The notes under the pieces: model-generated
Databases searched by the model: none
Told to the model about the DNA's origin: nothing
The model's input: only the letters and a program-made list of their open reading frames with translations
Shown here: piece after piece, positions 5,906 to 15,784 of the stretch
Layout: each line of letters begins with the position of its first letter
How positions within the stretch are numbered: the stretch's first letter is position 1
DNA from: Niabella yanshanensis
Lineage (GTDB): Bacteria > Bacteroidota > Bacteroidia > Chitinophagales > Chitinophagaceae
Direction: 5' to 3'
Assembly: GCF_034424215.1 (NCBI RefSeq)
Contig: NZ_CP139960.1
Span: 4,216,001-4,280,000 of the forward strand
Length of the DNA stretch: 64,000 nucleotides
Program-made: the position numbers and the translations under genes

Positions 5906-8900
5906 ATGAAATTCTCACATTTACACGTTCATACACAATATTCACTGCTGGATGGGGCCGCACCTATCGGCAACCTGTACAAAAAAGCGATAAAAGACGG
6001 AATGCCGGCGTTGGCGATCAGTGATCATGGCAACATGTTTGGTGTTTTCCAATTTGTTGCAGAAGCCTATAAAAACCTGGATGAGAACGGAAAACCTAAA
6101 GTGAAGCCCGTGGTGGGTTGCGAATTCTATGTAGTAGAAAATCGTCTTGAAAAAACTTTTACCAAGGACAAAAAAGATAAAAGATATCACCAGATTTTAC
6201 TCGCCAAAAATGAGCAGGGATATCGTAATCTGACCAAACTCACTTCGCTGGGGTTTATCGAAGGGTTGTACGGCAAATACCCCCGTATTGACAAGGGCCT
6301 GATCCTGCAATACCATGAAGGGTTGATTGCCACTACCTGTTGCCTGGGGGCCTCCGTACCGCAGGCCATTTTGAGAAAAGGAGAGGCAGAAGCCGAACAG
6401 GAATTTAAATGGTGGCTGGACCTGTTTGGAGAAGATTTTTATGTGGAGCTACAGCGGCATGATATCCCCGACCAGGAAAAGGTAAACGAGGTGCTGATCA
6501 GGTTTGCGGCTAAGTATAAGGTGCCCATTATTGCCAGCAACGACTCGCATTATGTAGACCAGGAAGATGCGAACGCCCATGATATCCTGCTTTGCATCAA
6601 CACCGGTGAAAAGCAGGCCACGCCCAAGTTTAAAGGGGATTTTGGCGACGAAGATGCGAATAGTAAAGGATCCCGCTTTGCTTTTGCTAACGACCAGTTT
6701 TATTTTAAAACAACTGAAGAAATGACGCAGTTGTTTCATGATATTCCTGAAGCGATTGACAATACCAATGCCATTGTTGATAAAATTGAGTTGCTGGATC
6801 TGAAGCGCAGCATATTACTGCCTAATTTCCCTATTCCGCAGGAATATAAAACGCATACACAGGATCAAAAGACAGAAAAAGGGGATGTTATGAGCGCCGA
6901 CTCCCTGAACCAATGGGAGTTTCTGAAGCACCTTACTTATGAAGGAGCGAGAGAGCGTTATGGGCTGGCATTTGAAGGCGACGTAAAAGAACGGATCGAT
7001 TTTGAGCTGTTTACCATTAAAACCATGGGTTTTGCCGGTTACTTCCTTATTGTAAGTGATTTTATTAAAGCGGGTAGAGATAGTGGCGTATTTATCGGGC
7101 CGGGGCGCGGTTCGGCCGCGGGTTCGGTGGTAGCCTATTGTATCGGTATTACCAATATTGATCCTATTAAATATAACCTGCTTTTTGAGCGTTTTCTGAA
7201 TCCCGATCGTAAATCCATGCCGGATATTGATACGGATTTCGATGATGAAGGGCGCCAGAAAGTAATCGATTATGTAGTACAGAAATATGGTAAAAGCCAG
7301 GTAGCGCAGATCATTACTTACGGTACGATGGCCGCTAAAATGAGTATCAAAGACGTGGCTCGTGTAATGGATCTGCCCTTGTCAGATTCTAATGCCCTTG
7401 CCAAGCTGATACCGGAGAAACCGGGTATATCGTTAAAGCGGGTATTGCACGCGCCCATGTCGCCCAAAGACGGTGAAAAATCTCTTTCAGAAAAAGAGGG
7501 GCTGGCTTCTGAAGATCTTGATAGCGTAAGAAGGATACGGGAAATATATAATGGCAGCGATTTACAGGCTAAGGTATTACATGAGGCCGAAATCCTGGAA
7601 GGATCCGTTCGGAATACCGGTATCCATGCAGCGGGTATCATCATCGCTCCGAAAGATCTTACCGAATTATTACCTGTAAGTACAGCTAAAGATTCCGATT
7701 TATGGGTTACACAGATTGAAGGCAGTGTAATTGAAGAGGCGGGCGTAATTAAGATGGACTTCCTGGGTTTGAAAACCCTTACCATCATTAAAAATGCGCT
7801 GCAGCTGATCAAATTAAATTATGGTATTGAGATAGACATCGATAGTATACCGCTGGACGATGAAAAGACTTACCAGTTATATCAAAAAGGTGAAACCAAC
7901 GCAACGTTCCAGTTTGAAAGTCCGGGTATGCAGAAGCACTTGCGCGATCTGAAGCCCGATAAATTTGCCGATCTGATCGCCATGAACGCCTTGTATCGCC
8001 CGGGACCTTTACAGTACATTCCCAACTTCATTAAACGTAAACATGGAGCCGAGGAAATTACCTATGACCTGCCGGAGATGGAAGAGTACCTGGCAGAAAC
8101 TTATGGTATCACCGTGTACCAGGAGCAGGTGATGTTATTGAGTCAGAGCTTAGGAGGGTTTAGTAAGGGTGATGCGGATATCTTGCGTAAAGCCATGGGT
8201 AAAAAGCAAAAGGCGGTACTGGATAAAATGAAAAAACAGTTTATCGACGGAGCGGTACAGAAAGGGCATCCTGCCGATAAGCTGGAGAAAATATGGACAG
8301 ACTGGGAGGCGTTTGCGCAATATGCCTTCAATAAGTCGCACTCCACCTGTTATGCCTTTGTAGCTTATCAGACAGCCTATTTAAAAGCGCATTATCCCAG
8401 TGAATATATGGCCGCGGTTTTAAATAACGCCGGTTCATTAGAGAAAATCACTTTCTTTATGGAAGAGTGTAAGCGTATGACATTGGAAGTATTGGGTCCT
8501 GATATTAACGAATCGCTAAAAGGTTTTGCCGTAAACAAAAAAGGAGAGATCCGTTTTGGTTTGGGTGGATTAAAGGGTGTGGGTGAAGCAGCGGTGGAAA
8601 GTATTATTGCTGAACGCGAAAACGGTGCTTACCCCAGCATTTTTGATATGGTAAAGCGCGTAAACCAGCGCACTGTAAATAAAAAAACGATGGAAAGCCT
8701 GGCTTATGCAGGGGCTTTCGATTGTTTTACTGATATCCACAGAGCGCAGTACTTCTTTACACCGCCTAATGACAATATGAATGGACTGGAGAAGATCATT
8801 AAGTATGGCCAGGTGTGTCAAACCCAGTCACAAACGAGCTCGAATACCTTATTTGGAGACCTGGCAGAGTCAATGGAAATACAAGTGCCTAAAATAGCTG

Positions 8901-9577
8901 AGTGCGAACCCTGGCCATTGGTGGTTCAGCTGGATAATGAAAAAGAAGTAACAGGGATTTTTGTGAGCGGGCATCCTTTGGATGACTATCGTTTCGAAAT
9001 GGAAAACTACGGCATATCGAAGATTGGTTATGTGAATGAGTTTAAGGAAGACAAGGAAAAAGTAAACTCCAGCGCTACTTTTAAACTAATGGCCCTGGTG
9101 AGTGACGCGCAACATAGGGTAGCCAAGAGCGGTAATAAGTTTGGCAGTTTTGTACTTGAAGATTATAGCGGTAAGCTCGAAGTAGTATTGTTTTCTGAAG
9201 ACTATCTCAAGCACTCAGCGATATTGCAACTCGGTGCGACAGTTTATGTCACAGGCTTTTTCAAGCAGCGTTTCAACGGCGATTTTGATTTTAAAATATC
9301 ATCGATTTGCCTGGCCGAAAGCGTTAAGAAAAACATGACTAAGAAACTTACTTTACAACTACCCGCTGCAGAGATTACCGAAAACATGATAGATTTCGTG
9401 CAGCAAAACCTGAAATCAAATAAAGGCCCCTCAGCTTTGAACTTAAAAATAGTAGACGAGGCTGAAAATATAGAAGTCGAACTCTTAACAAATGGCAAAG
9501 GCTTTGAAATGAATAGCGAACTGATCGGGTTTTTAAAAGACAGAGAGAACTGGAAAGTGAAGGTGGAATGTAATTAG
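5906..9577 (+). CDS. dnaE: DNA polymerase III subunit alpha
   Basis: The replicative polymerase catalytic subunit, 1223 residues, acting in the replisome. Seen: an N-terminal PHP domain (HLHVHTQYSLLDG; ISDHGNMFG), the polymerase core with GPGRGSAAGS and the catalytic aspartates in MPDIDTDF at residues 438-445, a helix-hairpin-helix part (LGGLKGVGEAAV) near residue 886, and a C-terminal OB-fold at about 1065-1140. Length and domain order are those of a DnaE1-type enzyme; there is no DnaQ-like exonuclease insertion. The ATG with MKFSHLHVHT is the natural family start. It appears to be a single-gene transcription unit. Confidence 0.98.
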   Translation: MKFSHLHVHTQYSLLDGAAPIGNLYKKAIKDGMPALAISDHGNMFGVFQFVAEAYKNLDENGKPKVKPVVGCEFYVVENRLEKTFTKDKKDKRYHQILLAKNEQGYRNLTKLTSLGFIEGLYGKYPRIDKGLILQYHEGLIATTCCLGASVPQAILRKGEAEAEQEFKWWLDLFGEDFYVELQRHDIPDQEKVNEVLIRFAAKYKVPIIASNDSHYVDQEDANAHDILLCINTGEKQATPKFKGDFGDEDANSKGSRFAFANDQFYFKTTEEMTQLFHDIPEAIDNTNAIVDKIELLDLKRSILLPNFPIPQEYKTHTQDQKTEKGDVMSADSLNQWEFLKHLTYEGARERYGLAFEGDVKERIDFELFTIKTMGFAGYFLIVSDFIKAGRDSGVFIGPGRGSAAGSVVAYCIGITNIDPIKYNLLFERFLNPDRKSMPDIDTDFDDEGRQKVIDYVVQKYGKSQVAQIITYGTMAAKMSIKDVARVMDLPLSDSNALAKLIPEKPGISLKRVLHAPMSPKDGEKSLSEKEGLASEDLDSVRRIREIYNGSDLQAKVLHEAEILEGSVRNTGIHAAGIIIAPKDLTELLPVSTAKDSDLWVTQIEGSVIEEAGVIKMDFLGLKTLTIIKNALQLIKLNYGIEIDIDSIPLDDEKTYQLYQKGETNATFQFESPGMQKHLRDLKPDKFADLIAMNALYRPGPLQYIPNFIKRKHGAEEITYDLPEMEEYLAETYGITVYQEQVMLLSQSLGGFSKGDADILRKAMGKKQKAVLDKMKKQFIDGAVQKGHPADKLEKIWTDWEAFAQYAFNKSHSTCYAFVAYQTAYLKAHYPSEYMAAVLNNAGSLEKITFFMEECKRMTLEVLGPDINESLKGFAVNKKGEIRFGLGGLKGVGEAAVESIIAERENGAYPSIFDMVKRVNQRTVNKKTMESLAYAGAFDCFTDIHRAQYFFTPPNDNMNGLEKIIKYGQVCQTQSQTSSNTLFGDLAESMEIQVPKIAECEPWPLVVQLDNEKEVTGIFVSGHPLDDYRFEMENYGISKIGYVNEFKEDKEKVNSSATFKLMALVSDAQHRVAKSGNKFGSFVLEDYSGKLEVVLFSEDYLKHSAILQLGATVYVTGFFKQRFNGDFDFKISSICLAESVKKNMTKKLTLQLPAAEITENMIDFVQQNLKSNKGPSALNLKIVDEAENIEVELLTNGKGFEMNSELIGFLKDRENWKVKVECN

Positions 9578-9656
9578 GTAATAGTGAGTAGTAAATGGTG
9601 AATAGGAGGACCCGGCTCTAACCGATCCAAATTTAATACGGTGGCGTAAGTAATCA

Positions 9657-10388
9657 ATGCCTGCAGTTATGGATGATGCAATGTTTCATAAAGCCCGGAT
9701 TACGGGGCAGGGTTTTTCGGTTGTTAAATCGGTTTATACCAATATGGAAGTTGATGCTGTTCTGCAAATAATAGGGCAGGCAGATACTTCAAAAGATACT
9801 TTTCGCCGATCGGATGACCTTTTTGCCATCCGGCAGTTTTTAAAAGAATTGCCGGGTGTGTTACCAGTTTTATTAAATGACCGGTTAAAGGAGTTGATCA
9901 GTAGTTTGTTTGGTGAAAACTATTTCATTGTCAAAAGTATTTATTTCGACAAGCCCCCCGGCTCTAACTGGTATGTAGCCTATCACCAGGATCTGACCAT
10001 ATCTGTTGACCAGAGATCAGATATACCCGGTTTCGGTCCCTGGACGGTGAAACAAAACCAGTTTGCGGTGCAACCGCCCTTATCTGTACTGGAAAATAAT
10101 TTTACCATTCGTATTCATTTAGACGATACCACCGAAGAAAACGGGGCATTGAAAGTCATACCAGGTTCGCATATGAAAGGCATATACCGGCCGGAAACAA
10201 TTGACTGGGTCACGGAACGCGAAGTGAGTTGCGCAGTTCCGAAAGAAGGTATAATGATTATGAAGCCCCTTTTATTGCATAGTTCCGGCAGAACGACCAA
10301 TAATAAAAAAAGAAGGGTAGTGCATATCGAGTTCTCTGCAACTGAATTACCGGAAGGTCTGCGATGGTCAGAGCGTATCAATCTGTAG
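9657..10388 (+). CDS. Phytanoyl-CoA dioxygenase (PhyH)-family protein
   Basis: A 243-residue Fe(II)/2-oxoglutarate-type oxygenase of unknown substrate. Seen: the metal triad candidates His110 and Asp112 in AYHQDLTI and a distal His208 in LLLHSSGRTT, followed by the basic cluster KKRRVVHIEF that usually holds the 2-oxoglutarate-binding Arg. The region GALKVIPGSH is also typical. It is followed after 33 bases by a thioredoxin-like gene on the same strand, so the two may be co-transcribed. Bacterial PhyH relatives act on varied small molecules, and nothing here fixes the substrate. Confidence 0.85.
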   Translation: MPAVMDDAMFHKARITGQGFSVVKSVYTNMEVDAVLQIIGQADTSKDTFRRSDDLFAIRQFLKELPGVLPVLLNDRLKELISSLFGENYFIVKSIYFDKPPGSNWYVAYHQDLTISVDQRSDIPGFGPWTVKQNQFAVQPPLSVLENNFTIRIHLDDTTEENGALKVIPGSHMKGIYRPETIDWVTEREVSCAVPKEGIMIMKPLLLHSSGRTTNNKKRRVVHIEFSATELPEGLRWSERINL

Positions 10389-10421
10389 TCAACTTTTAAA
10401 CTTCCTGCTTGTTATTAATGC

Positions 10422-11000
10422 ATGATAAAAACAATGAACTGGAATGAGTATGTTGAGTATACTCATCAGCTTTTAATTACTGACCCGCCACCGCCTCCTT
10501 ATGATAATCCCGATTATCATCATTACACCAAAATGAATGAAACCCGCATGAAGCGATGGGTAAAAACAAATCCTGTCACAGCAGAAACAGCGGCTGTAAT
10601 CCAGTCGATCAGTAAGCCACAAAATTGGGTGGTAATTACGGAACCCTGGTGCGTCGATGCTGCCCATATAGTACCGATATTGTACCTGATGAGTTCGTTA
10701 AATGATAAGATCAGTTTTGAGTTGCAGTTACGCGACAGCGGATCTGAAATAGATCAATATCTCACCAATGGCTCTAAGTCTATTCCTATCCTGATAGTAA
10801 GGGATGAAGCAGGTAAAGATCTTTTTCATTGGGGGCCGCGCCCTAAAGAGGGGCAGGCAATGTACCTGGACCTGGCTGCTAATAAAGCCGATTTTGAAGT
10901 GGTGAAAAATGCTATTCAAACCTATTACAATGCAGATAAGTCTTTAAGTACTCAAAGAGAAGTCGTGGCGTTATTGAATGCTGTATATACCCCACAATAA
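10422..11000 (+). CDS. Thioredoxin-like protein with a single active-site cysteine
   Basis: A 192-residue cytosolic protein with a thioredoxin fold and no signal peptide. Seen: the beta strand and active-site region WVVITEPWCVDAAH at residues 69-82, where the second cysteine of the usual CxxC is replaced by Ala80, leaving Cys77 as the only cysteine in the protein, and a cis-proline region KSIPILIV. The form matches the group of small thioredoxin-family proteins of Bacteroidota and Bacillota annotated only as 'thioredoxin family'. A monothiol role is inferred from the missing cysteine. A second in-frame ATG lies 12 bases downstream of the chosen start. Confidence 0.82.
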   Translation: MIKTMNWNEYVEYTHQLLITDPPPPPYDNPDYHHYTKMNETRMKRWVKTNPVTAETAAVIQSISKPQNWVVITEPWCVDAAHIVPILYLMSSLNDKISFELQLRDSGSEIDQYLTNGSKSIPILIVRDEAGKDLFHWGPRPKEGQAMYLDLAANKADFEVVKNAIQTYYNADKSLSTQREVVALLNAVYTPQ

Positions 11001-11073
11001 CTCATCGCCATTGCTACTGCAATACCAGGAAGAACCCGCCTGAGAGACGTGTGCGCAAACTGTTTTTTGAAAG

Positions 11074-11220
11074 GGATTTTTAACCGCGAAGAAATGAGGA
11101 CGCTAAGAATGCGCAAAGGTGTCATCCAGTTCTGATAAATGGAACCGGAGTTGCTTTTAAACCTAACTACTCTGCGATACCTCTTTTCTCTCCGTCTCAG
11201 CGGTTAAGTATTTTAACCTT
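11074..11220. repeat. Imperfect inverted-repeat element with purine-rich arms
   Basis: The 312 bases between the thioredoxin-like and DUF2459 genes have no gene but contain two related arms in opposite orientation. The left arm begins TTTTAACCGCGAAGAAATGA; the right arm, read on the minus strand, begins ACTTAACCGCTGAGACGGAG. Both go on to GC-purine tracts ending in GCGCA or TCGCAGA. Such TTAACCGC-type arms recur between genes in Bacteroidota genomes; that this is a small non-autonomous mobile repeat is inference. Confidence 0.5.
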
Positions 11221-11312
11221 ATAAATAGAGGTATTAGCGTGTTGTATACGCTACTTATACACAAAGCTTCTGATTCTATTTTTCAGCCTATATTTACCTG
11301 GCAACGCAAAAA

Positions 11313-11996
11313 ATGAAAAAAATACTAAAACGTACCGCTAAAGTGTTACTGTATATCGTTCTGTTTTTGGGCATCTATGTATTGGCAGCGCTATTAATAC
11401 CTTTTATTCCGGTTAATAAAAATAAAGATTACCGCTCACCCAATGACCTAACGATCTACATTATGTCAAACGGGGTTCATACAGATATTGTGGTGCCGGT
11501 ACAAACGGAGTGGATGGGCTGGACGACATATATCCGCTATGCCGATACTGATCTAAAAGATACCACTTATGGTTATGTAGGAATAGGCTGGGGCGATAAG
11601 GGCTTCTACCTGCAAACACCAACCTGGGCAGATCTTAAATTTTCGACTGCCTTTAAAGCAATGACGGGTTTAAGCAGTTCTGCCATTCATGCTACTTTCT
11701 ACAAAAATATTGTTCCCGATTCCTCAACTGTAGCCATCAATATTAGCAAAGAAGATTATGAAGACCTTATACAATTCATTATGCAAAGGTTCGATCTTGA
11801 TGATAAGGGCAATTCCATTCCTATACCCAGTGTGAACGACGGCTATGGTGATATGGATGCTTTCTACGAAGCCAAAGGGTCTTATAACTTATTCTATACC
11901 TGTAATACCTGGAGTAATAATGCGTTGAAGGCCGCACATCAAAAAGCAGCGCTTTGGACGCTGCTTGATAAAGGTATTTTCAGGCATTACCGGTAA
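11313..11996 (+). CDS. DUF2459 / TIGR02117-family protein
   Basis: A 227-residue protein with one N-terminal membrane segment at about residues 10-32 and an extracytoplasmic domain. Seen: family landmarks NGVHTDIVVP, YVGIGWGDKGFYLQTPTW and TCNTWSNNALKAA. The TIGR02117 family has no established biochemical role; the conserved His, Asp and Cys residues look like an active site, but this is a guess. The gene stands alone after a repeat-bearing gap and is convergent with mqo, from which it is separated by only about 26 bases. Confidence 0.9.
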   Translation: MKKILKRTAKVLLYIVLFLGIYVLAALLIPFIPVNKNKDYRSPNDLTIYIMSNGVHTDIVVPVQTEWMGWTTYIRYADTDLKDTTYGYVGIGWGDKGFYLQTPTWADLKFSTAFKAMTGLSSSAIHATFYKNIVPDSSTVAINISKEDYEDLIQFIMQRFDLDDKGNSIPIPSVNDGYGDMDAFYEAKGSYNLFYTCNTWSNNALKAAHQKAALWTLLDKGIFRHYR

Positions 11997-12022
11997 GTTG
12001 CTGCCAAACCGGTAATACTTTA

Positions 12023-13504
12023 TTATGCATTTAATTCTAATATGCGGCTGGTGCGTTCTCTTACCTGCGCCAGCAATTCAGGGTTGTCTTCCAACTGCTG
12101 GCCATAGGAGGGGATCATCGCTTTCAACCGGTCAACATTATCACCTGCTCTGTCAGGGAAACACTGGTATAATAGCCGGAGCATGATAGAAACCGCAGTG
12201 GAAGCACCAGGCGATGCGCCCAGCAACGCAGAGATGGTACCATCTGCCGAAGTAACGATCTCTGTACCAAATTGCAGGGTAGGACCATTTTCGGGATCGT
12301 TTTGAATGACCTGTACCCTCTGGCCTGCTTCCTGCAGCTTCCAGTCGGCATTTTTAGCTTCGGGATAAAATTGTCTTAATACGCTCATCCGGTCTTCAAA
12401 AGAAAGACTTAACTGCCTGATCAGGTATTTTTCCAGGTCGATATTTTTGATACCCACTTTAATGAGCGGGAATATATTCCAGTACTTCACGGTTCCGAAA
12501 AGATCCCAATACGAACCTTCTTTCAGGAATTTAGTAGAGAAAGTAGCAAATGGTCCGAATAGTATTGCTTTTTCACCATCTATAATGCGTGCATCGAGGT
12601 GTGGCACGCTCATCGGAGGGGCACCCACTTCGGCCTGTCCATATACTTTGGCGCTGTGCTTTGCACTGATCTCCGGATTTTTACACACCAGCCACTGGCC
12701 ACCTACAGGAAAACCTCCGTATTTTTTACCTTCAGGTATATCCGATTTCTGTAACAGCTCTAAAGAACCACCTCCTGCACCAATAAATACAAATTTGGCA
12801 AGTACATTATACTTCCTTCCAGAGCTAAGGTCTTTCACCTTAATCAGCCAACGATTGTCTTTTTGCTGCTTCAGCTTTTTTACTTCGTGGTGTAAATGCA
12901 ATTCGGCTTTGCCGGTCTTTTGTAAAGACTTTACCAATGCTCCCGTAATGGCACCGAAGTTCACATCCGTTCCCAAAGTAGAATAAGTGGCTGCTACTTT
13001 TTCGGAAGCCTCCCGGCCACCGGTAATTAACGGTGCCCATTGTTCAATAACCTTCTTGTCTTCAGAGTACTGCATCTCTTTAAACAGCACGCTCTTCTGC
13101 AAAGCATTGAACCGCTTTTTCAGGTATTTTACATCTTTATCGCCGCGTACAAAACTCATATGCGGGGTTGAACGTATAAAATCTTTGGGGTTAGCCAATC
13201 TTTCCTGCTCAATTAAATAAGCCCAGAATTGCTTAGATACTTCAAACTGCTCCATAATAGAGCTGGCCTTATCGGTGTGTACTACGCCTTTGGCGTCTTC
13301 GGGTGTGTAGTTTAGTTCGCACAGAGCAGCATGACCCGTGCCCGCATTATTCCAGGCATCAGAAGCTTCTTCTGCAACATCTTTCAATCTTTCAAAAATA
13401 TGGATCGATTTATCTGGCGCCAGCTGGTTGATCAGCATGCCTAAAGTAGCGCTCATAATGCCACCGCCAATGAGGGCCACATCCGTTTCAATTGTTTCTT
13501 TCAT
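12023..13504 (-). CDS. mqo: Malate:quinone oxidoreductase
   Basis: A 493-residue FAD enzyme that oxidises malate to oxaloacetate and passes electrons to membrane quinone, serving the TCA cycle. Seen: the N-terminal FAD-binding motif ALIGGGIMSATLG at residues 10-22, ERLKDVAEEASDAWNNAGTGHAA typed in the usual order around residues 38-60 (only key parts quoted: ASDAWNNAGTGH), GGFPVGGQWL, and the C-terminal DGTISALLGASPGASTA. Length is normal for the family. It is a stand-alone gene with a 260-base upstream gap that contains a near-consensus -7 element (TATTTTCG on the minus strand). Confidence 0.97.
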   Translation of the reverse strand: MKETIETDVALIGGGIMSATLGMLINQLAPDKSIHIFERLKDVAEEASDAWNNAGTGHAALCELNYTPEDAKGVVHTDKASSIMEQFEVSKQFWAYLIEQERLANPKDFIRSTPHMSFVRGDKDVKYLKKRFNALQKSVLFKEMQYSEDKKVIEQWAPLITGGREASEKVAATYSTLGTDVNFGAITGALVKSLQKTGKAELHLHHEVKKLKQQKDNRWLIKVKDLSSGRKYNVLAKFVFIGAGGGSLELLQKSDIPEGKKYGGFPVGGQWLVCKNPEISAKHSAKVYGQAEVGAPPMSVPHLDARIIDGEKAILFGPFATFSTKFLKEGSYWDLFGTVKYWNIFPLIKVGIKNIDLEKYLIRQLSLSFEDRMSVLRQFYPEAKNADWKLQEAGQRVQVIQNDPENGPTLQFGTEIVTSADGTISALLGASPGASTAVSIMLRLLYQCFPDRAGDNVDRLKAMIPSYGQQLEDNPELLAQVRERTSRILELNA

Positions 13505-13764
13505 CCCTATTTCGTGTTTTAAGTTATCGGACGGCTGCCGTTGGGCAGACCAAGGAACGCTGCAGTATTATAAAGAATTATAACACGCATCGTTTTTTGT
13601 AAAATGCGGCGCGAAAATAACACGAATTGTTCAGCATACCTAAAGCAATGCTTGATTAAATTAAATTTTAAGGTAGTATTCGACGGAAAACTGACAGGAA
13701 ATTAGAAAATGATTAGAAATGGTAATATTAAATTAATATTGAATGAATGGGCTGTTGCTGGTTG

Positions 13765-15651
13765 TTATCCATCAATCATTTCACTTAATTCCAACCAGCG
13801 CATTTCTTTTTCATCCAAAAGATCTGCCAGCTCTCCGATTCGGTTGGATAGCTTCTGCAACTCTTCGAAAGGAAGGCTGCCATCGTTTAATTGTGCCGTA
13901 ACCTTTTCTTTTTCTTTGGTCAGATCTTCCATTTCTTTTTGCAGCAGCTCAAATTCCCGCTTTTCTTTAAACGAAACTTTTTTCTTTTCAACAGGAGCGC
14001 TTTGCGGCGCCGCAACTGTTGCCTTTGCTGTCACCTGCGAACTGTCACCTGTCGTCTTTTTCTTATCCTCCTGCAAGCGGTATTGCGTATAGTTACCCGG
14101 GAAATCGCTGATCACGCCCTCTCCCTCAAATACGAGCAAATGATCTACCAGGCGATCCATGAAGTAACGGTCGTGGCTGACGATCAAAAGGCAGCCGGGG
14201 TATTCCATTAAAAAGTTCTCCAGCACGCCTAATGTGGGTAGGTCCAGGTCGTTGGTAGGCTCATCCAGAATCAGGAAATTAGGATTGCGGAATAAAATAG
14301 AAAGCAGGTGCAGGCGGCGTTTTTCACCTCCGCTTAGCTTGCTGATGTAGGTATATTGTTTATCAGGGTTGAAAAGAAACAGCTCCAGGAACTGGGCTGC
14401 ACTCAAAGTTCCTCCTTTGGCGAGAGGAAAATGCTCCGCTATATCCTTAACAAATTCAATAACCCGCATATCAGTTTTTACCTGCAGGCCCTGTTGTGAG
14501 TAATTGCCGAATATAACGGTGTCGCCGATATTGATCTTACCGCTGTCAGGCTCCTGCAAACCCTGTAATATATTCAGGAAAGTAGATTTACCTGCCCCGT
14601 TTTTACCTATAACACCTACCCTCTCGCCTTTGCTGAAAGTATAGTCGAAGCCGTTTAATATTTTTTTGTCGCCATACGCCTTGTACACTTTCTTCATCTC
14701 CACAACCTTTCCTCCCAGGCGGTTCATCTTCATTTGTAACTCTACCTGCTCATTGGTTACCTGTTGTTTGGCTTTTTTTTCAACTTCGTAAAAACTGTCT
14801 TCGCGGCTTTTAGACTTCGTGGTGCGGGCTTTGGGCTGCTTACGCATCCATTCCAGCTCGCGCCGGTACAGGTTTTTGGCTTTATCGATGCTGGCCAGTT
14901 CGTTTTCGATACGCGCGGCTTTTTTCTCCAGGTAATTCTCGTAATCACCTTTATGAACATAAAGATTGCTACCCTCCATTTCCCAGATCTCTTCACTGAC
15001 GGCATCTAAAAAATAACGATCGTGGGTTACCAGCAATAAGGTTACTCTTTCTTTGTTTAAAAAATGTTCCAGCCATTCTACCATTTCCACATCCAGGTGG
15101 TTGGTAGGCTCGTCCATGATCAGCAGTACGTGCTTGTGCTCAAATCCAATATCAATAAGCGTTTTGGCGAGCGCCACCCGTTTTTTCTGCCCGCCGCTTA
15201 GATTTTTTACCATCGCGTCGAGGTGGTGTATTTTCAGCTTGCCGAAAATCTGTTTTACTTTAGAGTCGAAATCCCAGGCATTCAGTTCATCCATGCGTCC
15301 CAGGGCGTCGGCGATTTTATCTACATCTTCCACCTCACTGGCCGATTCATAATCTTTAATGGCAGTAATTATCGGGTTGTCGTGAAAAAAAACATTGTCG
15401 GAAATCGTTTTTTCCGGATCAAGATCGGGTTCCTGCTCAAACAATACTACATCCACATCTTTGCTGATCCAGAGTTTGCCTTTGTCGGGCGTTTCTTTTC
15501 CGGCCAGGATTTTTAACAAGGTAGATTTACCGGTACCATTGCGTGCCACCAAGGCTATTTTATCACCTTCTTCTATATGAAAAGAAATATCGGAGAACAG
15601 GGGCTGAATGCCATAACTTTTTTCTAAACCTTCCGCAGAAACATAATGCAT
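13765..15651 (-). CDS. ABC-F family ATPase (Uup-like)
   Basis: A soluble protein with two ATPase domains and no membrane segment, of the type that acts on ribosomes or nucleic acids. Seen: first Walker A (ARNGTGKST), signature LSGGQKKRVALAK and Walker B LLIMDEPTNHLD; second Walker A (GKNGAGKST), signature LSGGEKRRLHLL and ILDEPTNDLD; and a C-terminal coiled coil of about 65 residues as in Uup. The frame extends 8 codons upstream, but a -7 promoter element (TACTTTTG) sits there, so the internal ATG giving MHYVSAEGLEKSYG is the better start. A resistance-type ABC-F is less likely given the Uup-like tail. Confidence 0.93.
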   Translation of the reverse strand: MHYVSAEGLEKSYGIQPLFSDISFHIEEGDKIALVARNGTGKSTLLKILAGKETPDKGKLWISKDVDVVLFEQEPDLDPEKTISDNVFFHDNPIITAIKDYESASEVEDVDKIADALGRMDELNAWDFDSKVKQIFGKLKIHHLDAMVKNLSGGQKKRVALAKTLIDIGFEHKHVLLIMDEPTNHLDVEMVEWLEHFLNKERVTLLLVTHDRYFLDAVSEEIWEMEGSNLYVHKGDYENYLEKKAARIENELASIDKAKNLYRRELEWMRKQPKARTTKSKSREDSFYEVEKKAKQQVTNEQVELQMKMNRLGGKVVEMKKVYKAYGDKKILNGFDYTFSKGERVGVIGKNGAGKSTFLNILQGLQEPDSGKINIGDTVIFGNYSQQGLQVKTDMRVIEFVKDIAEHFPLAKGGTLSAAQFLELFLFNPDKQYTYISKLSGGEKRRLHLLSILFRNPNFLILDEPTNDLDLPTLGVLENFLMEYPGCLLIVSHDRYFMDRLVDHLLVFEGEGVISDFPGNYTQYRLQEDKKKTTGDSSQVTAKATVAAPQSAPVEKKKVSFKEKREFELLQKEMEDLTKEKEKVTAQLNDGSLPFEELQKLSNRIGELADLLDEKEMRWLELSEMIDG

Positions 15652-15655
15652 GGCG

Positions 15656-15663
15656 CAAAAGTA
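15656..15663 (-). promoter_or_regulatory. -7 promoter element TACTTTTG of the ABC-F gene
   Basis: An exact match to TAnnTTTG whose last base lies only 5 bases before the ATG on the minus strand. This predicts a leaderless or nearly leaderless mRNA and rules against the longer open frame. No clear -33 element is seen. Confidence 0.55.
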
Positions 15664-15784
15664 AGCAAGATGCACAGTTAGTGCGCTATTTTCAGCAGAT
15701 TGTCCGATTTACTGCAGCTATTTCTTTAAATCTGGTAACAACGGCGATGGCATCATAGTCAACAACAAATGCAGGAGGCAGTGA

